64,000 bases of DNA from Hydractinia symbiolongicarpus (lineage: Eukaryota; Cnidaria; Hydrozoa; Anthoathecata; Hydractiniidae). The first letter of the stretch is position 1. Each line of letters starts with the position of its first letter. The translations under genes were made by a program, and so were the position numbers. Where the stretch lies: NCBI RefSeq assembly GCF_029227915.1, contig NC_079878.1, positions 10,414,001-10,478,000 on the forward strand, read 5' to 3'. Positions 1 through 12,369 of the stretch are shown here, one piece after another. Under the pieces are notes generated by a model that worked only from the letters and a program-made list of their open reading frames with translations, ran no database searches and was not told the DNA's origin.

Positions 1-77
1 ATTGTTGTATCATATTTTTTGTTTGTATTTCGTTTATTTGACTAACTACAAATATAATAACAATTTGCAATTTTAAC

Positions 78-173
78 ATTTTTTAATAAACGCCCCCTCG
101 ATTAAACGCCCCCTAAATATCAGAATATTCAATAAACGCCCCCGGCGTTTAATCGATGCATTACGGTAACGTT
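78..173 (-). repeat. end of a DNA transposon with reiterated AAACGCCCCC motif
   Basis: The stretch carries three direct copies of an AAACGCCCCC-type motif and ends in GCATTACGGTAA. Read on the minus strand, its edge (TTACCGTAATGCATCG followed by the GGCGTTTA motif) resembles the edge at 15819 (CTACCGTAATGACGG followed by GGCGCTTATT). Subterminal arrays of this kind are typical of pogo-like Tc1/mariner elements in invertebrates. That classification is inference; no transposase is seen beside it. Confidence 0.4.
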
Positions 174-465
174 ATAGCCGACCTGTTAGCTAGGTCACTT
201 TTTGACTCGACATTTACCGTCTCGTCTTATTTACGTTTGCTGCGCTTGGAAACGACAACAAAATTGTTTTTTGTTTTTTCCACAACATCTGAAGACCTTA
301 GATTCTAGTTATATAGATTTACATAAGGCCGCGCGAGGGTAAAATTTCTGTTGTCGACATTAGAAGTTGTGCCTTTATCAGCAACTTTGTTATAAAATTT
401 TCGAAGCTCGCCCCAGACTTCCGGCAAATGCGCTTAAATTCCATTATACGGTCATTAGAATCATC

Positions 466-795
466 TTTGATTCCGAAACGGATTTGGGAACCCAGGTTTG
501 GGAAACTTACCCAAATTGGTCCTAGGTGGTTCCTAGTTACCCACGCGGTGAAAAATTATTGACACTCACGCGGGGAAAAATCATTGACGTCACTACTTCG
601 TTTCCAAGTTATTTGGCCTCAATTTGAGGTGCACTGTAATAGCTTCATTAATTTTAAAATAGTGTTAATGACGTCGCGCCGTTACGTTAGAAAATTTGAC
701 ATTTGAGACTTAACTTTTTCGGCGATATCAAAGGAAAATGAACACATCCACCTTGCCTGTCACACACAGACACCCTCAGCGTATTATAATATAGA
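466..795 (-). mobile_element. non-autonomous Helitron, family B, 5' part (3' end missing)
   Basis: On the minus strand it begins TCTATATTATAATAC at 795, directly preceded by an A, as expected for Helitron insertion between A and T. The body shares long stretches with the copy near 63450-63690, including the CGAAACGGATTTGGGGACC-type segment and the following ACCCAAATTGGTCC segment. The 3' hairpin and CTAG end are not found, so the copy appears truncated near 466. Confidence 0.6.
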
Positions 796-875
796 TACAG
801 TCAGCAACTATTACAACTGCATCTGAACCAAATCAACAATGGGATTTTTTGTATATATTGTGTATTTGCAAAATA

Positions 876-1008
876 CTAGTCCGTTGCCGTAGAAAAATCC
901 ACGGGTTCGCCTGTCCTTTTTTTACTGCACTGCGTGCGTCTCGCTACTTGGGCAGCTAAGCTACCATTTTGCGTGACAGAAAGACGTATACGGGTATTAT
1001 AATATAGA
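876..1008 (-). mobile_element. short non-autonomous Helitron, family A, complete
   Basis: On the minus strand it starts TCTATATTATAATACCCG at 1008. It ends with a hairpin built on CCGTGGATTTTTCTACGG, followed a few bases later by CTAG (876-879) and then T. TC at the start, a 3' hairpin, CTRR and insertion next to T are the defining Helitron ends. At about 133 bp it is far too short to encode Rep/helicase and must rely on an autonomous partner. The base preceding TC is G rather than the usual A. Confidence 0.7.
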
Positions 1009-1240
1009 CATTTAAGGTAAATATAAAAAAATGAATTACATAATCAATACCTTCAACTACAATCTTTTCGTTTCTAATTTCCTTATCAACAAGTGGCAGA
1101 CTATCTATATAAATATATGTGGGTCTATATAGGTATAGATGGCTATGGGAAAATTGATAACGAAGAAAAGTGTGGAAATGTAAGTAAAAAAATATATTGT
1201 ATAATTAGTTGTATTAGTTATACTGTACGCATTGTATATA

Positions 1241-1420
1241 CAGTGGACTCTCTGTAACTCCAACTCTTACTCTCAAATAATTTCGCCAGCACGGTGGGAA
1301 TTTTCTAATAAACTCTCATAACTGTCAATTACTCGAACACCCATAACTCGAATCTCTCCTTAACTTAACCTTTTTTTGCTCTCTTTGGGTATTTTCTCTT
1401 AACTCCAGTGTCGCGACATG
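1241..1420 (+). mobile_element. pogo/Tigger-like DNA transposon end (fragment)
   Basis: CAGTGGACTCTCTGTAACTC directly follows a TA, matching the pogo group of Tc1/mariner elements (CAGT... terminus, TA target site). Inside, the motif TAACTCGAA/TAACTCCAA is repeated several times, as in pogo subterminal arrays. The other end and any transposase were not found; the right limit is arbitrary. Confidence 0.45.
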
Positions 1421-1744
1421 TATCTAAAACTTTATATGACACAAGCCGTTTTTTTTTGCATTTTTTTGGCTCTGCAAACGTAAGTCTACCGTCCCTGTAG
1501 ACAAGATCCTTCAGTGCAGCTTGCTGTATTGTAAACCTTTTTCATCTTCAAAGTCTAAACTGATTCGATTTTTTCATATTTATATGTCCGAGGGGGTCTT
1601 AAATGATTCATATGTCATTAGGACAAAGCATAAACACGATTCTTTGGTATTAAAGTATACAAAATTTATACAAAAGCTTGGAAAAACTCCGAAGACTCTA
1701 TTACCCGAAGCTCTGTATAACTTGAACAGTTTCTGATTCCCCAT

Positions 1745-1838
1745 GCTGTTTGGGTATGTGAGAGAAATTGCGTTACGGGGAATGGAATTTCGTTCTCCCG
1801 CACAAACATGGCTTGTAACCACTAAGCTACCATGCTAT
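1745..1838 (-). repeat. tRNA-derived SINE head (degenerate)
   Basis: The minus strand holds a perfect pol III A box, TAGCTTAGTGG, inside a good D arm (GCTT paired with AAGC). About 30 bases further lies a weak B box, AATTCCATTCC. Anticodon and T stems do not pair, so this is not a working tRNA. It reads as the decayed promoter head of a tRNA-derived SINE. The body and tail are not delimited. Confidence 0.35.
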
Positions 1839-3146
1839 TGAAAACAGCTAACTATTTTTTTACTGACTAATTACCTGTTCTCCTTAGTGCCTAATTTGCT
1901 TGGAAATCTTACTTGAACTCACCCAAAGTAACACAAAGTATTAAAACTTCATTTTTAGAAGTCTCACAAAAAGGACCATCGATTTATCAAGTCAGCAGAT
2001 TTAATAATTCTGTGTTTACCCTTTTTTGTTTGAACCTGTTGATTTCAATTTGTCAATCTAAATTTCAGAAGTTAGATTTTCAACTTTTTGGATTTATCAA
2101 ACGAAACAATTAGTTTCCTCAAAGTTTCCATCGAAAAAAACTTTAATTCGAGAATTCGAATCAAAAAAGGATAATAAACAGTCAATTTTTTTAATTCAAT
2201 AATCGATCTCAACAAAATAAATCCTGTTTTGTCCACGGGTTTCAAAATCGTGTATTGCCTGCTTAATATGTTACCTGTTTAACAAAGGTATCAAAAACCA
2301 GATTGAATAAATTTTATATACATACATTTATATATATAATATACGTTTTGCATTACATGGCATTAATTTGTATCTTTCTAATAAATTCCCTTTTCAAATC
2401 AAAGAGTCAAAAAGAGGTTAAAGAGCTAATAAATAAACAAATTGGTGTTATTTCAGTTTATGACAAATTTGTATTCTTGTTTTTCATTTTTAAAACGTGC
2501 TTTCTTTTTCAGATCAGCTGTTATCAAACCGTGCACCATCAGCATTTTCAAAGCATTCTCAACAAGAGAGTAAATTTTGAAGGCTTAAATAATGAAATAT
2601 TTACCTGCTTATTGCTGAATTATTTAGCAATGAACTATTTCATCATTCAAATTGAGTTCGTTCAGAACTTATTATCTTTGAATCGACAAGTTAATACATA
2701 ACAAGATTTGTATTCTGAAAGTTTCAGAATTTTCCTGATCAGTTTTAAAAATATCCAGTTAAAGTTTTAACTTTTATTTTAGAATATATACTTCATATAG
2801 CTATGCAAAGTTTTTATTTTTTATTTATTCACGGTTGTAACGAGGTGGAGATTCGTGTTTCAAATCCAAGCTTCTGCGACTACGATCTTCGCAGTTTTGG
2901 ACACGGTGTAAGTGACTCACGAAATTTGCTATGCGGAAACCATGGACAAACGATGAGCTATATTTGAATGCGTCTATATTACAGAATGTATTTTCATCCA
3001 ATATACCATGATTTCTCAAAGAACTACACGACGAAGTCAGATTGACCAAGTCAAATTACAGATTTTTTAGTTTTATAATTTTCCCTCACAATATATCGTC
3101 GAATTATCAGCGGTAATTTACCCAGTGCTTGTTGTTCTTTTCTTTT

Positions 3147-3268
3147 GCTAGTGCAGCTTTGTGGCACCATAAAAGCTGGTGAAGCTTGTTGCACCATAAA
3201 AGCTAGTGCAGCTTTGTTGTACCATAGTCGCACCATAAGAGCTAGTGCAGCTATGTTGCACCATAAAA
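3147..3268 (+). repeat. tandem repeat, about 28-bp unit, four copies
   Basis: Units begin at 3147, 3175, 3202 and 3241. They follow the pattern GCTAGTGCAGCTTTGTTGCA then CCATAAAA. The third unit contains an extra partial copy of the CACCATAAGA end. The array keeps several reading frames open on both strands, which explains short repetitive ORFs here; there is no sign that any is translated. Confidence 0.85.
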
Positions 3269-4261
3269 GTACAATTATTATAATTAATATTATATGTTAT
3301 ATTATATATAAAAAACTGCTTCTGTGCTAGAGGCACATGTGGTGTGAATTGGATTGAAATGTAAGATGTCTCTCCTGAAAATTACTCATGGATCGTTTAA
3401 TCAATTCCATTCTATGTTCGGCGAAAGTGCTGGAAAACAGTGTGCTTGTTACAAACTCGTGAGCTTGTATTAAAACGCAAATGTGTCCTACAAGAATGGA
3501 AATTTTTGCCTCTCTGAGCACCGACACGGGAGTCGTCGTGTGTTCGAATCTCATGTTCAAAACATTTGTTTAACTAACTAGTAAATAAAGGTGTTTCCAC
3601 CAAACTTTTTAAAAGTGAATGTAGGCAGAATTAACTGAATTAATGAATTTCGCAAATTTTGGGGTTTGTGGGTTTGTGGTCTTTCTTCTTCCTGTCAGTC
3701 GGCTCACCCAAGACGGACCCATCGAAAATTAAAAGTTCGAGGAATTTTCCGTTCAGGAAGGTCTCACAAATCAATTTTGAAAAATAAGTGTGTAACAAAT
3801 ATTATTGCGTATCTGAATAGTAAAATATGTCGTGTCTAACTTCGTAACAAAAATCCCAATTTGATAGACAGCTTTTTGTAAACTTTATTCGCGAGGTTGT
3901 TTGCGTATATCATACGTCTTGTTGTAGCTTGTAAGCAGTTTCTTTTTCAACATCATTACGGAAGCAGATAAACTATGCAAATCTCTGAAAAAAACACATA
4001 CCTACATACATAGATTTATTTGTGTTGCGAAACTCCCTAAAAAGAACTGTGTGTTTGATTCTCACACCAAAAATAAGTGCGGTCAGCCAACACCTGATGG
4101 TTTTTGTTCTTTAATGGAATTCCAAAGAAAGAGAGATTTAGAAATATACCTTCATACAACCTACATTGATCTAACGACAGTTGATTAGCCATATGAATTA
4201 CAATACATAAGTATTGATTCAGATGAAGAAGTAAGTCTTTCTCGACTATATTCTAACAAAG

Positions 4262-6188
4262 TCAATATAGAGAAGAGTCGTTTACGCATGGCAACGGAAG
4301 CCAACAAGGAAAAATGTAAAAATAAGACATGCAACTGATTCCAACAAAAAGAACGCTAAAAAGCAGCATGCAACTAAGGAGAATAAGCAAAGACCTAAAA
4401 AAACAGCAAGCAACAGAACACAACAGGGAGCAATCTAGAAAACGAAAGGCAACTGTTTCCAATAAGGAGAAAACAAATACATATAACAATGCTGATGCTA
4501 AGCGCAAACAAAAAAGTGCTAAAACAATAAATGATTGCATTTTAAATTTCCCAAGAGGTATTCAGAATGGCCCCTACTATGTCTGCATAGTTTGTAATAG
4601 GAGCCTTTACAAGAAAACTGTGAAATCATTTAGCAAAAACAATTATGAAGTTTATACTTTGTGTTACCGATGTTCTATACTTTGATTCTCATGCTTACAT
4701 TTGCATAACTTGCGATAAGTATTTCAAAAAAGCTGAGATACCCCGCAGGCTGTTTGGAATAAGTTAAATATTGTTGATCTTCCTAATGAAATTCAATGTT
4801 TAAACAGACTTGAGCAAATTCTGATTTCAAAAAGAATATTATTTTTAAAAATAGCTGTTATGCCTAAAGGTCAACAACAAAAGATAAAAGGTACTATTTG
4901 CAATGTTCCTATTTAAGTAGAAGCCGTTAATAACAGTCTTCCTCAGGGTATAGATAGTAGTGGTGTATTGTGTGTTAAACTGAAGAGAAAGTTGGATTCT
5001 CGAGGCCATATTGTGTTTCAAAGTAGTTTTTAAACGAAGCCCTGCAATATTTGAAAAATTTCAATTCTACTCAGATGTGCTGATAAGAATGGATAATATA
5101 ACTCAGGAATTTTTAAGTTTATGTGATACAGATTCTATGGTTGACACAAATTAATTTTCAGTAACAGTTGACATTGATGATGACAATTTAGAAGCTGAAA
5201 ACGAAAGAAAGTATGAATTGTGCAAGTAGCGATGAAATGTGTGTTATACCAAATTTCCAAAATCGAGATGATGAGGTTTTAGATTTTGCTCCTGGTGAGA
5301 ATAAACAACCACAATCCTTTCTGACCAATACTGCGAGGAGCTTGCATTTCCCTTTTTACTTCCCTCTGGAAAATTTGTGTTATAAGGTTGCTAGACCAGT
5401 GTACTTGACAGCGACTAAATATTTCAGCCAGCGTTTGTTTGTTTTCAAATGCTGATTATATATTTTTTGCTCATTATGTAATGCAACAGTCAAATTTGCT
5501 TAATCTAATAATTATTGCAACAAAAAAGGTAAAGGGCACAATAACGGCTGTGCAGTTGCAAATTAATTTTCATAAAAAACTTCGTTCTTTTGTTTGTGAA
5601 GGTCAAAGTTATCAATTTATGAACTGTATTAAAGGAACACCTGCTTATTTAAAACATTTTCTTTACAATGTTTTACCAATGGTTAAACAGTTAGGATTGC
5701 CATGATACTTCCTTACTCTGTCATGTGCAGATTTAAGATGGGATGAACTGGTAGTGATAATAGGAAAATTAAATAACATTGATGTTAGCAGTAACGAATT
5801 GGATTATTTTAGCCGTTGTAGTATTCTTAATCAAAACCCAGTTTTAACTGCAAGGCACTTTCAATACAGAGTAGAGAATTTCTTTAGATAAATTTTGCTT
5901 CATTAGAGTAGTCCTATTGGCCAAGTAGCTAATTATGCTATTAAAGTCGAATTTCAGTTTAGAGGTTCACCCCACATCCCACCTTTTTTTTTTTGGTTGT
6001 TAGATTCACCAACTCTTACAAAAGAAACCACATACAGTTACACATCTTTTGTTGATAATACAATATGCGCAGACCTCCTTCATCCATTAATTGGGCCTGA
6101 ATTACACAACCATGTCTCGCAATATCAAATCCACTCTCATTCAAATTCCTGTCAAAATTATTATATAGAAACAACGGTGCATATGTGA
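4262..6188 (+). pseudogene. Helitron Rep/helicase N-terminal half, broken
   Basis: Successive frames read as one decayed Helitron protein. A Lys/Asn-rich N-terminal stretch is followed by the cysteine-bearing GPYYVCIVCNRSLYKK segment (about 4565-4620). Next come NRLEQILISKRILF and MPKGQ (about 4800-4870), then FPFYFPLENLCYKVARPVYL (5350-5410), KGTPAYLKHFLYN (5630-5670), LSCADLRW (5715-5740) and ARHFQYRVENFF (5850-5885). EFQFRGSPHIPPF lies at 5950-5990. At least four frameshifts and several stops break it. Where the catalytic HUH pair is expected after FRGSP, it reads H-I-P, so the second histidine is lost. The helicase half is absent; similarity ends near 6188. It is a dead remnant of an autonomous Helitron, perhaps of the type that mobilised the short copies in this window. 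Confidence 0.75.
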
Positions 6189-6199
6189 TATATATTGGT

Positions 6200-8940
6200 A
6201 TAAGTAATCCTGCACATTATTTTCTAAAATCATTTTTCTTATGATAATGTGCTTAAATTCTTTTAGCGTCATTTCATCAAATCGGTCTAAAACCATAAGA
6301 CAATTCTTCTACGCGCTTATTCCGTAAGTTAAAATATTTTTGCTTGAGTTACAATGAATGTAAATTTTAGTCTGCTACTATACGAAATCATCGTTTAGCT
6401 CTCTCGAGTTATTTCAAGAACACGACATAAGCGTTATGGATTTTACATTTTTAGGCTTTAATTTAGCCGTGACTAAATTTAAGATCTTTTACGTCAATGG
6501 TACGGTGATAGATTTAAAATATAACAAATCTGTTTTGGAAACAGTTTAGCGTAGTCTTCTAATAATTCCTTTAAGAAAAAAAGATAAGGGTCTAATATCC
6601 TCCTCATACATTTATAGAACATGACATTTCTTGTCCATTTTTCGAATTTTCCAAACTACATTGCGTCTATATGCTGCAATAGTTATATGGGTTGGGTTAA
6701 CAACGCTGTAAATGTGCTTCTCGCAGTGCTTCTTGAACAAGCAACGAGTGAGGTTTTGGATCTAACTAAATAACCTAAGATATTAAGTTTGTTTGTGAGC
6801 GTTGAGAAATGAACTTTGTCGAGTTTTAAGTGCGCGTGACCAGAATGAAGATAGGGTAAGAATTGCTTGTGGGTACGTTCTTTAAAATTGTACTCTTATT
6901 CCGATGATATTCTGAACAAGTTTGTATTTGAAAAAATCCGTGGTATAATCTTTTAAACTCTAAGCAAATTAATTTATGTGGAAAGTGTGGATCCGGTGAA
7001 CTAAATTTTCACAACAAAATTAAATATAAATGTTGAATTTTGTAACTGTTAATTTTTGTAACTTTATACCAAGTAGCAGGTTTAGATTTATTGATTTTAG
7101 ACTTTATCAAGATTAATCCCGGTATGAGGATGCCAGAATCCTGTTTATAATGATCAATTTCCATCACAGCACCGTGTACAGAAGTTAGTTATGAAATTGT
7201 AAATTGTAAATGCAGGATGCAAATCAAAGTGACTCAAAAGAGTTTCGCAATAAATATCGCAGAGGTTCTGTTAAAAACGTTGCGCGACAACTGTTCCATA
7301 AAAGTGATTTTTAATGAAAAACAAGCTCTTAAAGAAGTCTGCCCCCTGTCTGCCTTTACAGTCAGCGGCTGTTTTATGTTGACTTGCCCCGACCAATATT
7401 GCCAGTGACTCCAGATAAGATAGCCGATTAACAAAGCTGCGAGAGAAGGGATGGAGGGTTGTTTTTTAAAAAAAAAAAACTTTAACAGGGTTTTCCCAAT
7501 TTCTTAACATCAGTCTGTTGAGAATAATTACTGTTTTACCGGTTTGGAAGGAGATTCCATGCAGTTTAGGATTTAACTTCATGCTTGGTAGGTAGTCAGT
7601 ATCTTGTGAGGCTTATTTGTCAAAAGTAATTTTAAGCTGGAAACTTAATCAAAAGGCGGTTTATTGAAAGGAGGGAGGGGGAACTTAATAAAGTATTTCC
7701 GCTATGCCCACCTGTGAGGTCTAATTAATATCTACACCATTCTGTAATTGTGTTTAATTATTGTGCAGGAAATAGGCGGATTTGGAAACACCTTTATCAT
7801 TGTTATCCCAACTGTTGTGAAAACATTCATTCTATAAATTAACAAGGGAATTTTCTTTGATAGAATTTTCAGCATATGATGTATTACAAAAACATATCGT
7901 CTAACAAATGGGAAAGGGCTTTTTCAGAAAATGCTGGTATTGTACCTAGAGTACTTGTATTCAGTCATGAGCTGAACTCTCGAGCAAGCCATTTTAAAAG
8001 TTAAAACAGATCAGATCGATAGACAGACAGTAGAAATGCATTACCACTGATAACTAAAGAGTAAATTAAACCGTTTTATGGATGCAAAAGAGATGCAATT
8101 AATTTAAACGCAGAAACCACGTCATAATTCCTGATTTGAAATTTGCCTTTTTAATGCCAGTTCTTTTCCTGGTGCACTCCAAAGCAATAAACGAGCTGAT
8201 TGATTATATATTTGAATTAAGAAAGTTTTAAACATTTCTGGAAGTTAAGAAACATTTTTTTTAGCAAACAGAACCATGACGACATTGTGACCACACACAG
8301 ACATAAAGTAAATTTGACATTTGGTCGTTTCCGCAGGATGATTAACCGCTGTAATTAAGTCTAAATTTTCCTGTTACAATAAAGGTCATATAATCAGTCA
8401 TCAATAAAAAAAATATTGTGCCAAAAACTTTATAGTACAGCACTTAGTATACTCAATGATAGTTTCAGCCGGTATTTTTCTAATTCAAAAAAAGTCCTGT
8501 AGAATAACAGTATGAAAGTTCAAGGCATTGCAAGGTTATTATTTATTTTACTGGGGCTTTTATCTAATAGAGTTTATCTTAACACTGTCCATTTTAGTCC
8601 CGATAAATGTCTAAGTTTTTATACAAGAGTTAACTTGTTAACTTCGCAGAAGTAAAAATTATAGCCATAAAATCATAATTTAATCTGTGGAAGGAAGCAT
8701 TGTTATTTTTAAACACACGCTTAGGTGGTCATAAATTGTTTGAGTAACAGACATGCTGTAAAAGTCTTAAAATAGCAGCTGATGTTAAGATTAAATCTTT
8801 AGACAATGTAATGGAGAATTAATTTGCCAGCAAGCAATTCCTGCATATAGGTTTTGACATATTTTCAGAACTTGTTTTGTACATGTGTGCTAATGTGGAA
8901 CTGTGGCTTCGATAAGGTAACTATGTCCGTGGTTTAAATA
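6200..8940. other. no gene recognised
   Basis: AT-rich DNA with only short ORFs that have no recognisable family and no convincing codon pattern. No terminal repeats or tandem arrays were delimited by eye. Confidence 0.5.
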
Positions 8941-8951
8941 TTTTAAAAATG

Positions 8952-9077
8952 CTATTCGTTAACCCGCGGATAAGTCCACGGGTTCGCCCGTCCTTTATTA
9001 CCTGCATTCTGTGTTTCTCGTTACTGCGGTTGCTATCTTGCGTCACAAACAGACGTATACGGGTATTATGATATAGA
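8952..9077 (-). mobile_element. short non-autonomous Helitron, family A, upstream member of a head-to-tail pair
   Basis: On the minus strand it starts TCTATATCATAATACCCG at 9077. It ends in the CCGTGGACTTATCCGCGG hairpin, then AACGAATAGC where CTAG has decayed. The sequence is closely related to 876-1008, including the CCCGTATACGTCTGT start. Confidence 0.65.
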
Positions 9078-9207
9078 CTAGTCGTTAACCCGTGGAAAAA
9101 TCCACGGGATCGCCCGTCCTTTATATATCACATTTTGCGTTTCCGCAACAGGACAAGGTAACCCTTTTGAACACACAGACAAAATACGGTTAGGGATACT
9201 ATAATTG
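9078..9207 (-). mobile_element. short non-autonomous Helitron, family A, abutting copy
   Basis: The minus-strand 3' end is a perfect hairpin, CCCGTGGATTTTTCCACGGG, followed by TTAACGACTAG ending at 9078. The next base is the first T of the neighbouring copy. The 5' end near 9207 is diverged (TTATAGTATCCC instead of TTATAATACCC), so that limit is approximate. Confidence 0.65.
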
Positions 9208-9526
9208 CTTTATATTTTTTTTTCTCATATGGTGTTAGCTACTTTTTCGTTTCTGTTTTCATGAGTCCTAAATGATTTAATTTAATATTTTTCTGTTTAA
9301 ATTTTCCACTTATTTCAACAAGTTAATTTTATCTCTTAACATCGATGGTCCACTATTCCTTGTGCTTATACTGCGTTTACACTTGAGGATTTATACAGAT
9401 TCAAAGAACGTTTCGGTTTGAAACGAAAACGTAATAGTTTGAAAACGGAAATTTTGTATCAGTTTTCATCGGTTTAATTATGTGCCAAAATTATAATCCC
9501 TAAAGTTTTTTAGATATATACATATA

Positions 9527-9690
9527 CAGTTTGTGCTCGATACGGGGAAACCACATGGGGGCTTGAAAAATACTTTCATTTATCGAATGTTCCACTTATC
9601 CGATTTGTCTTATTGGACCAAAATAATAATTCCACTTATTGAAATTGCCACTTACAGAGGGTTCCACTTATCTGACTTTAAATACAGACA
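9527..9690 (+). mobile_element. pogo-like element end with TTCCACTTATC repeats
   Basis: CAGTTTGTGCTCGATACGGG follows TA. The interior repeats GTTCCACTTATC-type words four times between about 9589 and 9675. Terminal CAGT after TA plus a reiterated subterminal word suggests the pogo/Tigger group. No opposite end was found. Confidence 0.35.
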
Positions 9691-9699
9691 TTCTAAATT

Positions 9700-11769
9700 A
9701 ATATCCGCCTCTGTTAATGTACAAGTCTAATTATTCTTTCTGTTCAAGCATCAAGAAACGAACACTAATTACATAACTACGTCATTTCTTTTCTATTTGC
9801 CCACATTTACATGCAATTACATTTAATTAAGTGCAATTAACCAGAACATACATGACATATTTTTTTTTGCAAAATCAGCTGGTAATGAATGGTTTTATCC
9901 ACACCGTTCACATTGACAACAATAAAGGCATTCGTCAGTTTTTTCCGTGTTTCCTCACTGTCTTTTTTTTTTTTTTTTTTTTTGCGCAACAGCGCTTTTA
10001 ATAAATCCGAAATGACGATTCGATTTCATAGCGATACAGGAATCCATGAAAGTTCTAAGTTCCCTCACATTCTAAGTTGCAATTCTAGACATAAATTACT
10101 GCAAAAAAGGGCGTGATTTCAGAGTTCTTACCCATAACTTGTTAATATTTACACGGGATTTAGACTCACTTAGAATCCTGCGTTTTTTTTGGGGGGGGAG
10201 GGGGGCTGTGGAGTGATTTGTTCCGCAATGCGGACATTTTGGAAATTAGAAGTTAGTTACCGGACCTACTATTTTGCGGGCGATGCATGCTGCCACAAGA
10301 TGCCGTTTTATCATTTAGAGAATTAGACAAAAAGCAACCTTTTGCATATCATGCTCAGGATTATAGTTTGGTTTCCGATTAGGTTTTTAACATGCTTAAG
10401 TTTTGTTTTAAATAAAAACAAGAAAACCATAGCTCTGTGCTACTACTCTTCCTAAGTGTGACATGATGATTTAAATGCAGCCAAATGCTTGGCAGTTTTC
10501 TCCAATTCCGTAAACCAATTTTGTGCTTTCTTAAACCTTCTTAAAAATCTTTTGAATATTCTGGTTCTTAACATCTGCAGGAAATCCCGTGTTTAATAGA
10601 TCACAACAGACTGTTTCTACCAAGTTTTAAACTATAGTTAATGGTGCAATGATTTTATGAGGCGTCATGTATGTTAATGTTTCTACTTTTAGGCACGTTT
10701 TTCCAACGTGTTCTTCTGAATAAAAATTTATGTAGATGATTTGCAAATGAGTTTATGCACTTTAAGACAGTTAGTTTTTTTGTTTTTTTTTAGTTCATTC
10801 AGTTGCTCCATAGTTCATCATCCGCCTGGTCTCTCCGCTTTTATTGCGTTCATTAAACCATAAGTTTATTGTGTTTTTTTGGTTTTTTTTTTCTTTGTCT
10901 TATTTTTTGTCATTCTATTTTAAAACTCATGCTTAAAATGAGATATAAACTTCTATTCTATGACTCAAAGACTAGTTTGTTTGAAATTGCTTTTACTTCC
11001 GTTTTTTCTTTCTACCAAAATTAATTTGAAATAGAATTTGAAACATACGTGAGGCTTCCACGTTTCTTTTTGTAAATAAAATGATTCCTTTACGACTGCA
11101 CAAGGTGAAAGGAAACCAGGATACGCCCAGGTATGTTGTATTAAATTTTTTTAAGATTATAATCTGTAAAACAAACGTACATAAGGCTTCATATAACTAA
11201 CGCACCTGTCAACAATAGTTTGAAAATGGATAATTTATTTTATAATGGATAATTTATTTTATAAGAAAAGCCTTACCTGTAGATCTTTAGAAGCAGAACA
11301 TTTGGAAGATCATTAAGGGAGAAAGTCAATTTGGATTTGCAAATTTAAAAAAAAAATCTGACAAAACTTTGCCGCGCATTTGCATTTTAAGGATCTACAG
11401 ATGTTACACAAGACTAGCGTTTCTTGTTAAAAATATTCTTGTTAAAGAAGAAGCGAACAAAAAAAGTACTATGTGGCACCGACAAAATCAATTTTAATCG
11501 ACAAAATAACTATATTCCTAATAACATTTTCGCAGAATTTTCTTTGCTACCAGTAAATATCAGTAAAATGATCTTTGACCAACAACAATATTTTGTTATG
11601 TTTTGAATCCCTTTTCTACTAAATACTACCAATTTTAAGCGATGAAGTTCGTTAAGATGACATGGTGTCAACTTTGATAAATATACAGACGGGAAACTAT
11701 CTTTACTTACTTACAGATTTTTTCAGTAAGTTCAGTAGGATAAAATGAAAATATATTCGTCACATGTTT
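9700..11769. other. no gene; homopolymer runs and a duplicated block
   Basis: The stretch holds a T run near 9965-9983 and a G run near 10192. The part around 11580-11760 resembles 45050-45260, as described under the duplicated blocks. No coding exon is recognised. Confidence 0.45.
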
Positions 11770-12360
11770 CCTGATTCCATGAAATTAACGAGTCACGAAA
11801 TTAACGCAAATTGAATTAATGGTCATAAAATTAACGCGGTTTAATGAAATTATTTTGAAAAAAGGGATTTAATTAACGCGGTTGACCAAGGTTGTTTTCA
11901 AATATGCATTTAATTAATGCAAATTTGAGAATATGCGATAACACACGAAGCAAAAATTACGGCAACAGTCTAATCCACGGTAGTAAAGCAGTCTTCTTTA
12001 TTACAAGGCGGTTTGGAAATCGAAATAAAAGCTTACGTTGTTTTGAAAGACGATATTAAAAAAAAGTGCTTTCAGTTTATTTTCTACTCATATCAGAGAA
12101 TGATGATTAAACAAAAGCTATTTTAAAAAGACCGGGTTGAGCAATCGTCCGATGAGTAGGAAATAATAGAAATTTAAAGAAAAATTGTATTTTTATGTTT
12201 TTTAGGCTTCAACATGTTATAAAAAAGTTACCAAATTAATAGTATTTTAATTAACGGTCATGAAATTAACATGCTTTAAATTAACACTGCATTTAATTAA
12301 CAATGGCAAAATTAAAAAAACCGCGTTAATTTCATGACTCGTTAATTTCATGGAATAAGG
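11770..12360. mobile_element. MITE with CCTTATTCCATGAAATTAACG ends
   Basis: The left end CCTGATTCCATGAAATTAAC is mirrored at the right by GTTAATTTCATGGAATAAGG. The interior repeats ATTAACG words near both ends, in direct and inverted order. A related copy lies at 35664-36170. No coding potential. The right flank begins TA, but a target duplication is not clear because the left flank is TT. Confidence 0.65.
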
Positions 12361-12369
12361 TATTCAACA

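Noticed and set aside
1521-1736. 71-codon ORF beside the pogo-like fragment
   Set aside because: No transposase-like motif; composition is that of the surrounding AT-rich DNA and it overlaps the tRNA-like head region.
3480-3560. B-box-like GTGTTCGAATCTC suggesting a tRNA
   Set aside because: No A box at the right distance and no cloverleaf; too weak to call.
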